From JAAZPT01 sp964544955 (lineage in GTDB: Bacteria > Bacillota > Clostridia > Christensenellales > Aristaeellaceae): a stretch of DNA of 64,000 bases. Below are positions 41,846-50,242 of this stretch, piece by piece. The DNA is taken from positions 1 to 64,000 of the forward strand of contig CAZJEB010000004.1 in the NCBI GenBank assembly GCA_964544955.1, written 5' to 3'. Numbering within the stretch: position 1 is the stretch's first letter; the number at the start of each line of letters is the position of its first letter. Both the position numbers and the translations under genes were made by a program. The notes below the pieces were generated by a model that saw nothing but the letters and a program-made list of their open reading frames with translations, did no database searches and was not told the DNA's origin.

Positions 41846-42223
41846 TTAGGCTTTTTTGTTTAATAGCTTGCCAAAAATCAAATAACCAAGGCTCCATAAA
41901 ACAAGGCCTGATAATGCATAAATCCCTAAAAATTTAAAGAAATCTGCCACGCTGTTTATTGGGAACCAACCGCTTATTAAAAGTATTGGGAATACAGTTA
42001 CTAACATTGCTACAATGTGAACCACAGTTTGCTTTAATAAACTCCAACTTTCAATATCATAAATAACGCTTGCGGCTAAAACAATACCTACTATTAAGCC
42101 TGATAAAAATGTTGATTTTACTTGAAAACTATCAAAGTTTTGGGCCTTCATTATTAATGATATTCCACCCATTATTGCAATAGGTATAATTCCCCTTATA
42201 AGCCCTTGTTTAATATACTTCAT
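41846..42223 (-). CDS. DUF3021-type membrane protein
   Basis: 125 residues with four membrane helices. GLIRGIIPIAIMGGISLIM at the N-terminus, GLIVGIVLAASVIYDIESWS between helices two and three and the end GKLLNKKA fit the DUF3021 pattern. These proteins often accompany LytTR regulators in Bacillota, but no LytTR gene is here. Function unknown. ATG 42223 follows AAAGGGGG. Confidence 0.65.
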   Translation of the reverse strand: MKYIKQGLIRGIIPIAIMGGISLIMKAQNFDSFQVKSTFLSGLIVGIVLAASVIYDIESWSLLKQTVVHIVAMLVTVFPILLISGWFPINSVADFFKFLGIYALSGLVLWSLGYLIFGKLLNKKA

Positions 42224-42330
42224 ACTTTACCCCCTTTTGCCTAATATTAAATAAATAGACACGAGGGCTAGTATAACACTTAAATATTTTTAAGTAAAGT
42301 TTTAAGTGTGTATTTTAATATTCTGCTATT

Positions 42331-42358
42331 AAAAAGGCAAGGGTTAAACCCATGCCTT
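42331..42358 (-). terminator. Terminator of the secreted basic protein gene
   Basis: Minus strand AAGGCATGGG, loop, CCCTTGCCTT (one mismatch), then TTT. Confidence 0.7.
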
Positions 42359-42363
42359 AAAAA

Positions 42364-42825
42364 TTAATCCTTAATTATTAGCTTACCTGCAACGCTTACA
42401 TCCTTATGTACGCTTTTTATTATTCTAATAATAAAGGGTTTGCCCTTTGGTACACTTAGGTCAAAGTTAAAATCTTGGCTTTTGGATGTAAGTTTAACTG
42501 TGTGGTAATAGCCTTTAGGGCTTACCCATTTGCCCTTTTTGTTTTTAAAATATACTTTTACGTATACTTTGCCCTCTTTGCCTTTTTCGGTAAAGCGGGT
42601 TTTTTGTAGTGTTATGTTAAGTACACCATCTTTGCTAGGGTTAAATGTACGCCTAACAGCAGCTTTTTTAAACTCAAATTTGCTTACATAGGGTAACCTT
42701 AAATGGTTTTTTAAAATAATTTGCTTGGCAGGCTTTGTTGCTGCCACTGCTGTGTTGCTTGGAACGCCCACAAAACCAAAGCTTATAATTAAAGCCAATA
42801 ATAGGGCTGCTAATCTTTTACGCAT
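42364..42825 (-). CDS. Secreted basic protein of unknown function
   Basis: 153 residues with a signal peptide ending near NTAVAA (residue 29). The mature protein is Lys-rich and looks like one beta-sandwich: LRLPYVSKFEFKKAAVRRTF, GKEGKVYVKVYFKNKKGKWV and QDFNFDLSVPKGKPFIIRII. The last part recalls pre-peptidase C-terminal (PPC-like) domains, but the match is loose. No anchor. ATG follows TTAGGAGG. Confidence 0.65.
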   Translation of the reverse strand: MRKRLAALLLALIISFGFVGVPSNTAVAATKPAKQIILKNHLRLPYVSKFEFKKAAVRRTFNPSKDGVLNITLQKTRFTEKGKEGKVYVKVYFKNKKGKWVSPKGYYHTVKLTSKSQDFNFDLSVPKGKPFIIRIIKSVHKDVSVAGKLIIKD

Positions 42826-42896
42826 AATATCCTCCTAAAATAGTTTTACATATATATAACGCTACATATTATGTAATTATTGCATAAATTTAAAAT

Positions 42897-45152
42897 TTAT
42901 TTGTATTCGCCTTCCCAAAGAGCAGCTACTGTTAAGTTTATTGGCTCGCCATATACATTTATGCTTATTTCATCGCCAGATAATAGCTCTATGCTAAAGC
43001 CCTGTGTTGTGGCGCTAAACTTAATTGTGCGGCCTAAGTAAGCAAAGTTAAAACTATAATCCTTTATGGTTTGTATGGGGTTGGGAGCAATGTTTATACC
43101 GTCCATCTCAAAGGATATGCCTGCAAAACCCTTAACAATTGTTAGGTAACTACCACCCATGTTGGCGGTGTGTATGCCATCTTTTGTGTTTTTGTGGGTG
43201 TTGTTAAGGTCTAAATCCACGGTTTCCTTAAAGTATTTTTCGGCCTTTTCCGTATCCCCAAGCTGTGCAGCAACTATGGCATAGGCGCATAGGGATAGGG
43301 ATGAATCGTGGGTGGTTATATCCTCATAATAGTTAAAGCTTTTAGCCTTTACAGCATCATCAACTATTCCCTTGTGCATAACATAAGTTAAAACCACGTC
43401 CGCCTGTTTGCATACTTGGTACCTGTATAGGAATAGGGGGTGGAAGTGAAGTAGCAATGGGAATTTATCCTTGGGTATAGTGTTAAGGTCAAGCTTTTTC
43501 TTTTGTAGGAAGCTGTCATCCTGGCAGGTTATGCCTAAATCCTCATCATAGGGTAGGTACATGGCATCGGCAGCTTTTTTAAACTCGTCAAGCTCCCCTT
43601 GGGTAACATCTAAATGCCCACCCAAACCTTTGCTCCAAAGTAGATTAATAACATGGTAAATGGCGTTTAGGTTGTATTTTGCCCCTGCATTTGTGTAAAA
43701 GTTGTTGTTTACAAGGCATGTGTATTCGTCGGGGCCTGTAACCATATCCAAACAGAAACCATTTTTGATGTAATGGCCCATATCCATCCAAAGCCTTGCG
43801 GTTTCCAAAAGCACTTCCGCACCCATTGTGTTCATAAAATCAATATCGTTTGTAGCAATAAAGTATTGCATAAAGGAATAGGCAACGTCACCATTAATAT
43901 GGTATTGGGCAGAGCCAGCGGGGAAGTAGGTGGAACATTCGCCACCCTCTATACTCCTCCAGGGGAATAATGCACCTTTGCTGTGGCCCAATAGCTTAGC
44001 CTGATTTTTAGCATAACTTAGTATGTTGTAACGGTAGCTTAACATTGTTTTAGCAATTTGTGGCTGTGTAAATTGGAAGAAGGGGGCAACATAGGTTTCA
44101 CTATCCCAAAATACATGGCCCTCGTAACCCTCACCACTTAAACCCTTGGCAGATACTGAAAATTTACTATCCCTACCAACGGAGGCTAATAGGCTGTAAA
44201 GGTTGTAGTCTAAGGCATTTTGTAAATTATCATCACCCTTTATAACTACGCGGGATAAGCTCCAAAATTGCTCTAAATATTCGTTTTGAGCATAGAAGTA
44301 ATAACTTGCACCATTTGCTTGAACTTCCTTAATTTTTGCATCAAGCACATCGGCAGGGTTTTGGGTATGGTAGCTATCGGCCAATATAACAAGCTTTGTA
44401 ATGCTTAAAGGCTTGCCTTGCTCTATGGCTCCCCTAAATTTAACAAGGGCATTTGTTGGGGTAGAATAACCCTCCCTTTCAAAGCTTGGGCTAAATTCAT
44501 GTATTACGCCCACATGTACTTTAAGTTGAGAATGTTTAGCCTTTGCACTTAGCTTTAATAAATCTATTGCGCCATAGGCATCAATTTCTATAAGGGGCTT
44601 TTCCACAACGGAGGCAAGGCGAGGGTCATCTTTAGCAAAAAAGTTGCTAACATCACCATTTACTGATGATTGTATTTCAATGTTGCCATTAAAGTTATGG
44701 CTTTCCACAGTATATTCAAGTATAAATAAACGCTTTTCAACAAAGCTTGCCATGCGCTTAGTTTTAATTGTAAACTCTCGGCCTTTATTATCCCTTAGGG
44801 TATAATTGCGCTTTACAACACCATCCTCCAAATTGAATTGGTGGCTGTAATTTAGCATTTCACAGTTAAAGGGGTTAACATTATCCCCATCTATATAAAG
44901 GCTTATGCTTTGCACATCAGGCAAGTTAATTAAAGATTGCTTAGTATCTGGGTAGCCGTGGAATTTTTCGCCATAGCTTATGGGGCTTTCATCATAAAAA
45001 CCGTTTATATAGCAACCCCTGCTATAGCTTTTATCCTTAGATTGTTCATCCTCAAAACAGGCTCTAATGCCTAGGTAACCGTTTGCAACGTGGAATAAAG
45101 TTTCCTCGTTGGGCAGGTTTGCAATGTCAAATTTGTTAATGTTTATAAACAT
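42897..45152 (-). CDS. GH65 disaccharide phosphorylase (maltose/trehalose/kojibiose type)
   Basis: 752 residues from ATG 45152 (AGGGGG 7 bases upstream); the open frame runs to 45314 but lacks a start signal. N-terminal HVANGYLGIRACFED and GCYINGFYDESPISYGEKFH, then the catalytic barrel with FWDSETYVAPFFQFTQPQIA. The general acid Glu lies in MVTGPDEYTCLVNNNFYTNA. The phosphate-binding loop region DIT.HDSSLSLCAYAIVAAQ is also visible. It splits an alpha-glucoside with phosphate to give beta-glucose 1-phosphate. Which disaccharide is used cannot be read. No beta-phosphoglucomutase gene is adjacent, although these genes are often paired. Confidence 0.9.
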   Translation of the reverse strand: MFININKFDIANLPNEETLFHVANGYLGIRACFEDEQSKDKSYSRGCYINGFYDESPISYGEKFHGYPDTKQSLINLPDVQSISLYIDGDNVNPFNCEMLNYSHQFNLEDGVVKRNYTLRDNKGREFTIKTKRMASFVEKRLFILEYTVESHNFNGNIEIQSSVNGDVSNFFAKDDPRLASVVEKPLIEIDAYGAIDLLKLSAKAKHSQLKVHVGVIHEFSPSFEREGYSTPTNALVKFRGAIEQGKPLSITKLVILADSYHTQNPADVLDAKIKEVQANGASYYFYAQNEYLEQFWSLSRVVIKGDDNLQNALDYNLYSLLASVGRDSKFSVSAKGLSGEGYEGHVFWDSETYVAPFFQFTQPQIAKTMLSYRYNILSYAKNQAKLLGHSKGALFPWRSIEGGECSTYFPAGSAQYHINGDVAYSFMQYFIATNDIDFMNTMGAEVLLETARLWMDMGHYIKNGFCLDMVTGPDEYTCLVNNNFYTNAGAKYNLNAIYHVINLLWSKGLGGHLDVTQGELDEFKKAADAMYLPYDEDLGITCQDDSFLQKKKLDLNTIPKDKFPLLLHFHPLFLYRYQVCKQADVVLTYVMHKGIVDDAVKAKSFNYYEDITTHDSSLSLCAYAIVAAQLGDTEKAEKYFKETVDLDLNNTHKNTKDGIHTANMGGSYLTIVKGFAGISFEMDGINIAPNPIQTIKDYSFNFAYLGRTIKFSATTQGFSIELLSGDEISINVYGEPINLTVAALWEGEYK

Positions 45153-45537
45153 ATACATCCCCCTTAATAATATTTTTAGTGTAAAGTTAAGTTTTTGTTT
45201 GGTGTGGTTATTAATTATAGTACCATTTGTTTTTTTGTGTTGTTTTTGGGGTAAGATAATTAAAGGCTTTTTACCATTATAGCATTTATTCCATTTATTT
45301 ACATTTAATTGCAAATAAACAAGAAACCATCAGCCTTTGTTAAAAAAATAATTAAAAATGATTTATTATAAAACGAAATATATTTTCCATCACATACATT
45401 ATAAGCTAAAATTTCGTCAATGTACACAAAGAATTTGACAAGCCTTGCTATAATAATATATGTAGCAAGCCAACAAAAACGCTTGCGTACAATTAGCTAG
45501 TATATCTATGTGTTATGGTAAGCAGGGAGGTATTATT
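45153..45537. other. Intergenic region between GH65 and a small gene
   Basis: About 380 AT-rich bases between divergent genes. TTGACA at 45435-45440 and TATAAT-like runs after it probably belong to the plus-strand gene, though spacing is not ideal. No operator recognised. Confidence 0.35.
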
Positions 45538-45762
45538 GTGAAATATTCAATATTGGATTATAGTAAGGAAAAACGCAAAGTTACATTCCAAGTGGGTGTT
45601 AAACAATTGGCAGTTAACCTACTAAGAAAATTTGATGATATAGAAGGCCTAAAGGAAACAGAGGAAGGATTTTCCGCAATGTTATCCTACCAACAAATTC
45701 CTGAAGTAGTAAAGGAATTGGGCAAGATAAATACATCAATATACTCCATAGTATGTGAGTAA
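45538..45762 (+). CDS. Small protein of 74 residues, possible ferredoxin-like fold
   Basis: Start is GTG 45538 with GGGAGG 8 bases upstream. The protein begins VKYSILDYSKEKRKVTFQVG and ends YQQIPEVVKELGKINTSIYS plus IVCE. Strand-helix-strand-strand-helix-strand order suggests a ferredoxin-like fold, as in metal or ligand binding modules, but only one Cys is present. Not recognised. Own terminator follows. Confidence 0.6.
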   Translation: MKYSILDYSKEKRKVTFQVGVKQLAVNLLRKFDDIEGLKETEEGFSAMLSYQQIPEVVKELGKINTSIYSIVCE

Positions 45763-45778
45763 ACTGGAATAACCAGGA

Positions 45779-45807
45779 AGAGCCTTTCAGCCGAGGGCTC
45801 TTTTTTT
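45779..45807 (+). terminator. Terminator of the 74-residue gene
   Basis: AGAGCC, ten-base loop plus G, GGCTCT and six further T. Confidence 0.75.
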
Positions 45808-45854
45808 GTTTGGTGGCGATTGAGGGGTTGTTATGCGATACTTTGTTTTTCGCT

Positions 45855-45925
45855 CTTTGGTATGAGGTATGAGGTACGAGGTATGGGGTGTGGAGCAAAT
45901 TCCTACGGAATTTGTATTGTGTGAA
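45855..45925 (+). repeat. Dispersed multi-hairpin repeat, copy 3 (5' fragment)
   Basis: Starts with CGCTCTTTGGTATGAGG as in copy 4, then imperfect heptamers (GTATGAG, GTACGAG, GTATGGG), then hairpin CAAATTCC/GGAATTTG at 45896-45914 with loop TAC. The rest of the element is missing. It lies just before the prophage fragment. Confidence 0.75.
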
Positions 45926-46009
45926 TACCTAGGGTTTTGTAGGGGGTGGGTTGTAGGGCTTGATTGGGTTGTATAAAGATATCATGCCTTGTTTTAGAAA
46001 ATTTTAGGG

Positions 46010-46315
46010 ATGCCAGAAGACTATACAGAATTTGATATTGATGTTATAATACATATAAATTCCGTGTTTAACATATTAGAGCAAATGGGTGTAGGACCTG
46101 TTGGAGGATATTTCATAACTGATAAAGATAATACTTGGAGTGAATACCTTAAAGATTTAAAAAATATTGAGATGGTAAAAAGTTATGTTGCTTTAAAAAC
46201 CAGACTTATATTTGACCCACCAACCACATCCGCTGTTATGGAAAGTAATAAAGCATTAATAAATGAAATGGAGTGCAGGTTAAACATGGAAGTAGACCGT
46301 GGAAAAATTTGGTAA
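46010..46315 (+). pseudogene. Phage head-tail connector-like protein, 5'-truncated
   Basis: 101 codons from the first ATG. DVIIHINSVFNILEQMGVGP, EMVKSYVALKTRLIFDPPTT and the end NEMECRLNMEVD match, from memory, a short connector protein of Firmicutes siphophages. The in-frame codons before the ATG read K-I-L-G, which continues the family match, and are preceded by a TAG; there is no ribosome site. So the N-terminal part has been lost and the gene is probably dead. Confidence 0.65.
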
Positions 46316-46332
46316 GGAAGAAGGAAAGCTTT

Positions 46333-46761
46333 ATGAAAAAAATTATTTCTATATTTTTGGTACTAATTTTGTTGTCTGGAGTAGGTATAGCTGAAACATT
46401 GGATGAAAAAATTTCAACAATGACCTTGGAGGAACTATCAAGTTTATATTTAAAAATTGAGACGGAAATTGCAAATAAAACACAAGGAATGACAAGACTA
46501 TTACCAGAAGGAATTTATATTGAAGGTAAGAACATAATAGCTGGGAATTATTCCATAATTAGTACAGGAGAAACGATATCTGTAGAGATGTATAAACATG
46601 AGAACGACATGGACGGGTCTCAAAATTATTATTTACATAATTTAGTATTTGAAAATGAGACTATGAATATTATCGTCGAAGAAGGAGCTGCATTTATAAT
46701 ATCTGGCGTAGGACTAATTAAAAAGCTTGGTAATACTATGTTATTTGGAGAAGACGAATAG
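46333..46761 (+). CDS. Secreted protein with a GxY...GxN-I-x-A-G-x-Y motif
   Basis: 142 residues from ATG 46333 (AAGGAAAG upstream). Signal peptide MKKIISIFLVLILLSGVGIA. Then a short helical stalk (TLDEKISTMTLEELSSLYLK) and a beta domain with RLLPEGIYIEGKNIIAGNYS. This phrase, a repeated G-x-Y-x-x-G-x-x-I-x-A-G-x-Y pattern, is seen in many small extracellular proteins of Bacillota. It starts 17 bases after the phage remnant, so it may be cargo of the former prophage or a host gene. Own terminator. Confidence 0.7.
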   Translation: MKKIISIFLVLILLSGVGIAETLDEKISTMTLEELSSLYLKIETEIANKTQGMTRLLPEGIYIEGKNIIAGNYSIISTGETISVEMYKHENDMDGSQNYYLHNLVFENETMNIIVEEGAAFIISGVGLIKKLGNTMLFGEDE

Positions 46762-46781
46762 GATTTAATAAAATTATATTT

Positions 46782-46806
46782 AAGCACCATTAGGTGCTTT
46801 TTTTTA
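46782..46806 (+). terminator. Terminator after the secreted protein gene
   Basis: AAGCACC, loop ATTA, GGTGCTT, then seven T. Confidence 0.85.
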
Positions 46807-46819
46807 TTGGAGGTAACGA

Positions 46820-47195
46820 ATGGAAGATAGCTTAGTACATTATGGTATATTGGGAATGAAGTGGGGCATAAGGAAAGCCCAAAGTAGTGGCGGAAATAAA
46901 TCTAGAAAGACAAGTAAAAACAAAAGCCATAAAAAACTACGATTATTTAAAAAGAAAGAAAGAAAGAAAATTAAGTAACGATGAGTTACAGAAAAGAATT
47001 ACTCGTTTGAGTATGGAAAAAAAGTATAAAGATTTAAAAAGAGATCTTGGGTATGATGGAGCTGTTAGTAAAGGTATTAGAGCCGCTACAACCGGCCTAA
47101 AAGTTTTAGGAGGATTGGCTGGATTTACAGGATTATCATTAACTTTATATAATAATACCAATAAAATAGCGGATATATTGGGGGGTAAAAAATGA
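46820..47195 (+). pseudogene. Phage structural protein of the HYGILGMKWGIRK type, frameshifted at a GAAA repeat
   Basis: The first frame starts at ATG 46820 (ATTGGAGG upstream), reads MEDSLVHYGILGMKWGIRKA and stops at 46978 after 52 codons. The second part, SNDELQKRITRLSMEKKYKD and on to KIADILGGKK, is in the next frame up to 47195. The H-Y-G-x-x-G-M-K-W-G motif followed by a D/N-E-L-x-x-R-x-x-R-L-x-x-E-x-x-Y helix is, from memory, one protein in Firmicutes phages. At 46954-46969 there are four GAAA units; with three the two parts join exactly with no internal stop. So one extra tetranucleotide broke the gene, or repeat slippage switches it. Confidence 0.75.
46954..46969 (+). repeat. GAAA tetranucleotide repeat, four units
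   Basis: Four consecutive GAAA units inside the phage-type gene. Loss of one unit restores a single open frame of about 124 residues. Confidence 0.9.
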
Positions 47196-47350
47196 ACGAC
47201 TATTTAATACACTATGGCGTTTTAGGTATGAAGTGGGGTATAAGAAAAGCTAGCGGGTCTACGCCAAGATCTAATAGAAGAGAAGTTAAGAAAGATGCTA
47301 AAGAGTATGCTATAGCTAAAATGTTTTATGGTTATTTATTGTTTTTTTAG
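47192..47350 (+). pseudogene. Second HYGVLGMKWGIRK phage-type protein, truncated
   Basis: 52 codons from ATG 47192, which has GGGGGG about 6 bases upstream and overlaps the stop of the previous gene as ATGA. It starts MNDYLIHYGVLGMKWGIRKA, then SGSTPRSNRREVKKDAKEYA, and then ends in IAKMFYGYLLFF. Full-length relatives are several times longer, so the rest has been deleted; the last ten residues look like sequence from the junction. It marks the right end of the prophage fragment. Confidence 0.65.
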
Positions 47351-47434
47351 TTGGAATGTTTTACTTGCTTTAATAAGATTGTTTTTAATGGTATAATTAT
47401 TTTAATAACAATTTATATACAAGGGGGTGGTGCT

Positions 47435-48886
47435 ATGTTGTTATTTAGTGCCAACAATATAACTATGGCCTTTGGGCATAAGGCTATTATTTCACAAGCC
47501 TTTAATTTTAAAATGTATACAGGGGATAAAATTGGCATTGTTGGAATGAATGGCACAGGCAAAACCACCCTTATGAAAATATTGGCAGGGGAAATTGCTC
47601 CAGATACGGGCAGTGTTGATACATATACAGATATACATGTGTTTAAACAAATAAATGATGATGAAATTATTAGCCAATACTCTAAAGAACATAGCGAGCT
47701 TTGTAACTTTGATTATTATAATGTGGAAACTTTAAGTGGTGGGGAAAACACAAGGCTAAGGCTTGCCAATGTGTTTAACCAATATGGCGCCTTGTACTTT
47801 TTTGATGAGCCAACTACAAATATGGATATATCGGGCAAGGCCATGCTAATTGATAAACTTAATGGTTTAGAATCTTTTATTTTAATTTGCCATGATAGGT
47901 ATGTTTTGGATGAATGTTGTAATAAAATTTTGGAAATTGAAAATGAAAAATGTACATTGTATGATGGGGATTATAGCAAATACCTTGAGGAAAAGGCTTT
48001 GATATCTAAAACAAGTGAAAACCAATATTTAGCCTACTTGGATGAAAAACATAGGCTTAATCAACTGTATAAACAGCAATTAAGCAGTGCGGAAAAAATA
48101 TCAAAAAAACCAAAGGATAAGGGTAAGCAACAATCAGGTAGGTTTTTTGGAGGGCGATCTAAGGATGCAACACAAAAGGCTATGCAAAAATCGGCAACAG
48201 CAGCCCTAAATAAAATTGCCCAGTTAAAAACTGTTGAAAAACCCTTTGTAAATGAAAAAATAAACTTTGATTTTAAACGCAATAATCCACCTAAAAATAA
48301 AATTGTTGTAAGTATAGAAAACTTAAATTTTGCCTATGGGGATAGGGTGATATTTGATGATGCCACATGCTATATTGAAAATGGTGAGCATTTAGCTATA
48401 TTAGGGGATAATGGTACTGGTAAAAGCACCCTTTTTAAACTAATTATAAATGGCGATAAAGCTATATATGTTGCCCCTCAATGCAATATAGGCTATTTTT
48501 CACAAACATTAAGCAATATAGATTTAGATAAAAGTGTATACCAAAATGCAGCTGAAAATAGCGTGCAGGATACAAGCTTAGTAAGGCTAATATTAAGGCG
48601 ATTACTGTTTAAAACTGATGATTTGGATAAACTTGCCAATGTGTTAAGCGGTGGCGAAAGGGTTAGGCTATCCTTGGCAAAGTTGATGCTATCAAACGCA
48701 AATGTGCTTATGCTAGATGAGGTAACAAATTATTTGGATATTCCATCCATAAATGCCATAGAACAAGCCCTTAATAGCTATCCTGGAACAATAATATTTA
48801 CAGCCCACGATAAAAACTTTATTAATAATATAGCTACAAAAAAACTTGTAATAGAAAATAAAAAACTTGTGGAGTGGTTTAATTAG
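47435..48886 (+). CDS. ABC-F family ATPase
   Basis: 483 residues from ATG 47435, preceded by GGGGGTGG. Two ATPase domains without membrane helices. First: GIVGMNGTGKTTLMKILAGE, LSGGENTRLRLANVFNQYGA, FFDEPTTNMD. Second: LAILGDNGTGKSTLFKL, VLSGGERVRLSLAKLMLSNA, LMLDEVTNYLD. A basic linker (KKPKDKGKQQSGRFFGGRSK) lies between. ABC-F proteins bind the ribosome; the Vga/Lsa/Msr branch removes antibiotics from it. The short first domain and linker resemble that branch, but resistance cannot be claimed. It has its own terminator. Confidence 0.9.
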   Translation: MLLFSANNITMAFGHKAIISQAFNFKMYTGDKIGIVGMNGTGKTTLMKILAGEIAPDTGSVDTYTDIHVFKQINDDEIISQYSKEHSELCNFDYYNVETLSGGENTRLRLANVFNQYGALYFFDEPTTNMDISGKAMLIDKLNGLESFILICHDRYVLDECCNKILEIENEKCTLYDGDYSKYLEEKALISKTSENQYLAYLDEKHRLNQLYKQQLSSAEKISKKPKDKGKQQSGRFFGGRSKDATQKAMQKSATAALNKIAQLKTVEKPFVNEKINFDFKRNNPPKNKIVVSIENLNFAYGDRVIFDDATCYIENGEHLAILGDNGTGKSTLFKLIINGDKAIYVAPQCNIGYFSQTLSNIDLDKSVYQNAAENSVQDTSLVRLILRRLLFKTDDLDKLANVLSGGERVRLSLAKLMLSNANVLMLDEVTNYLDIPSINAIEQALNSYPGTIIFTAHDKNFINNIATKKLVIENKKLVEWFN

Positions 48887-48901
48887 CCGTATTGATATAC
48901 T

Positions 48902-48927
48902 AAAAGGAGCAACCACTCCTTTTTTTA
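48902..48927 (+). terminator. Terminator of the ABC-F gene
   Basis: AAAGGAG, six-base loop, CTCCTTT and further T. Confidence 0.8.
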
Positions 48928-48950
48928 TTGTAGTTTTTTTATTTTAGCTA

Positions 48951-48979
48951 TTGACAATATTTTACATACTGTTTATACT
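48951..48979 (+). promoter_or_regulatory. Promoter of the GntR/ABC-2 operon
   Basis: TTGACA (48951-48956), 17 bases, TATACT (48974-48979). Confidence 0.75.
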
Positions 48980-49001
48980 GTGTATAGTGTATATATACAG
49001 T
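48968..49001. promoter_or_regulatory. Operator palindrome of the YtrA-type regulator
   Basis: The 34-base stretch starts ACTGTTTATA and ends TATATACAGT, inverted copies of ACTGTWTATA, with a TGTATAGTGTATA centre. It covers the -10 box and the start of transcription, the usual place for repression by YtrA-type GntR proteins. Confidence 0.6.
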
Positions 49002-49012
49002 TGGAGGTAATT

Positions 49013-49387
49013 ATGGATATAATAATAAGCAATGCAAGTAAACTAGCTATTTACGAGCAAATATATAAGCAAATTAAGGATAGTATTATAAGTGGTGAAC
49101 TTAAAGAGGGGGATATTTTGCCATCTATGCGTAGCATGGCTAAGGATTTGAGGGTTTCCATTATAACTACAAAAAGAGCCTATGATGAGCTTGAACGGGA
49201 TGGATTTATATATACCGTTGCGGGTAAAGGTTGCTTTGTAGCGGATAAAAACTTAGAGCTTATAAAGGAAAATTACCTTAAAAAAATAGAGGAGCATATG
49301 GTGGAAATAATTCACCTTGCTAACGTTTGTGAGCTAAGTGATGATGAACTTAAGCAAATGTTTAGGCTTATAAAGGAGGAAAAATAA
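49013..49387 (+). CDS. GntR family regulator, YtrA subfamily
   Basis: 124 residues from ATG 49013 (TTGGAGG 8 bases upstream). LAIYEQIYKQIKDSIISGEL, then LPSMRSMAKDLRVSIITTKR form the winged helix. The tail after it is short (YLKKIEEHMVEIIHLANVCE), as in YtrA proteins, which sense cell-wall antibiotics indirectly and repress ABC transporter operons. It lies at the head of the operon and should bind the palindrome at 48968. Confidence 0.9.
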   Translation: MDIIISNASKLAIYEQIYKQIKDSIISGELKEGDILPSMRSMAKDLRVSIITTKRAYDELERDGFIYTVAGKGCFVADKNLELIKENYLKKIEEHMVEIIHLANVCELSDDELKQMFRLIKEEK

Positions 49388-50242
49388 ATGAGTAACGCTA
49401 TAGAAATTAAAAACTTATCTAAACAATATAAAGGCTTTTTATTAGATAATATAAGCCTTAATATACCTAAAGGTAGCATAGTGGGCTTGGTGGGGGAAAA
49501 CGGTGCAGGTAAAAGTACCCTTATAAATTTAATACTTGGAATATCCTTACCCACAAGTGGAAGTGTTACTGTGCTAAACCAGGCTAACGATAAGGATGAA
49601 TTTTCAAATACTAAGCAGGATATTGGCGTGGTGCTTGATGCACCAAGCTTTCCAATAACAATAACGGTTAAACAAGTAAATAAAATTATGAAGCTTACAT
49701 ATAAAAATTGGAATGAAGCTAAATTTTTTGAAAACATAAAAAAGTTTAAATTGCCCTTGGATAAACAGTTTAAGGATTTTAGTAAGGGTATGCAGGTTAA
49801 ATTAAGCCTGGCGGTTGCCCTTAGCCATAATGCAAAATTGCTTGTTATGGATGAGCCTACAAGTGGCCTTGACCCCTTTGCCCGTGAGGAAGTTGTGGAA
49901 CACTTTATGGATTTTACCCGTGAAGAGGATAATACCATACTAATATCATCCCATATAATAAGCGATTTGGAGAAGGCTTGTGACTATATAGCCTATATAC
50001 ATAATGGTAAACTTGCCTTGTTTGATGAGAAGGATACAATGTTTGAAAAGTATGGAATACTAAAATTAAGTAAACAACAGTTTGAGGAATTACCTAGTGA
50101 GGCAGTTATAACTAAAAAGGAAGGAGCCTTTGGGGTAGAAGCCTTTGTATATCGCCAAAAAGTGAATGAAAGTTATAATTTTGAGCATGTTAGCTTGGAG
50201 GATATTGTGCTTAACTGCTTGAAAGGGGCGGTTGGCAAATGA
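49388..50242 (+). CDS. ABC transporter ATPase (YtrB/BcrA-like)
   Basis: 284 residues starting one base after the GntR stop. Walker A GLVGENGAGKSTLINLILGI, signature FSKGMQVKLSLAVAL, Walker B LLVMDEPTSGLDPFAREEVV, H-loop ISSHIISD. The signature has SKGM instead of SGGQ, a frequent variant in BcrA/YtrB ATPases. Works with the two permeases downstream. Confidence 0.9.
   Translation: MSNAIEIKNLSKQYKGFLLDNISLNIPKGSIVGLVGENGAGKSTLINLILGISLPTSGSVTVLNQANDKDEFSNTKQDIGVVLDAPSFPITITVKQVNKIMKLTYKNWNEAKFFENIKKFKLPLDKQFKDFSKGMQVKLSLAVALSHNAKLLVMDEPTSGLDPFAREEVVEHFMDFTREEDNTILISSHIISDLEKACDYIAYIHNGKLALFDEKDTMFEKYGILKLSKQQFEELPSEAVITKKEGAFGVEAFVYRQKVNESYNFEHVSLEDIVLNCLKGAVGK

Noticed and set aside
47435..48886. 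Full ABC exporter
   Set aside because: No membrane segments; two ATPase domains and a linker make it an ABC-F protein.
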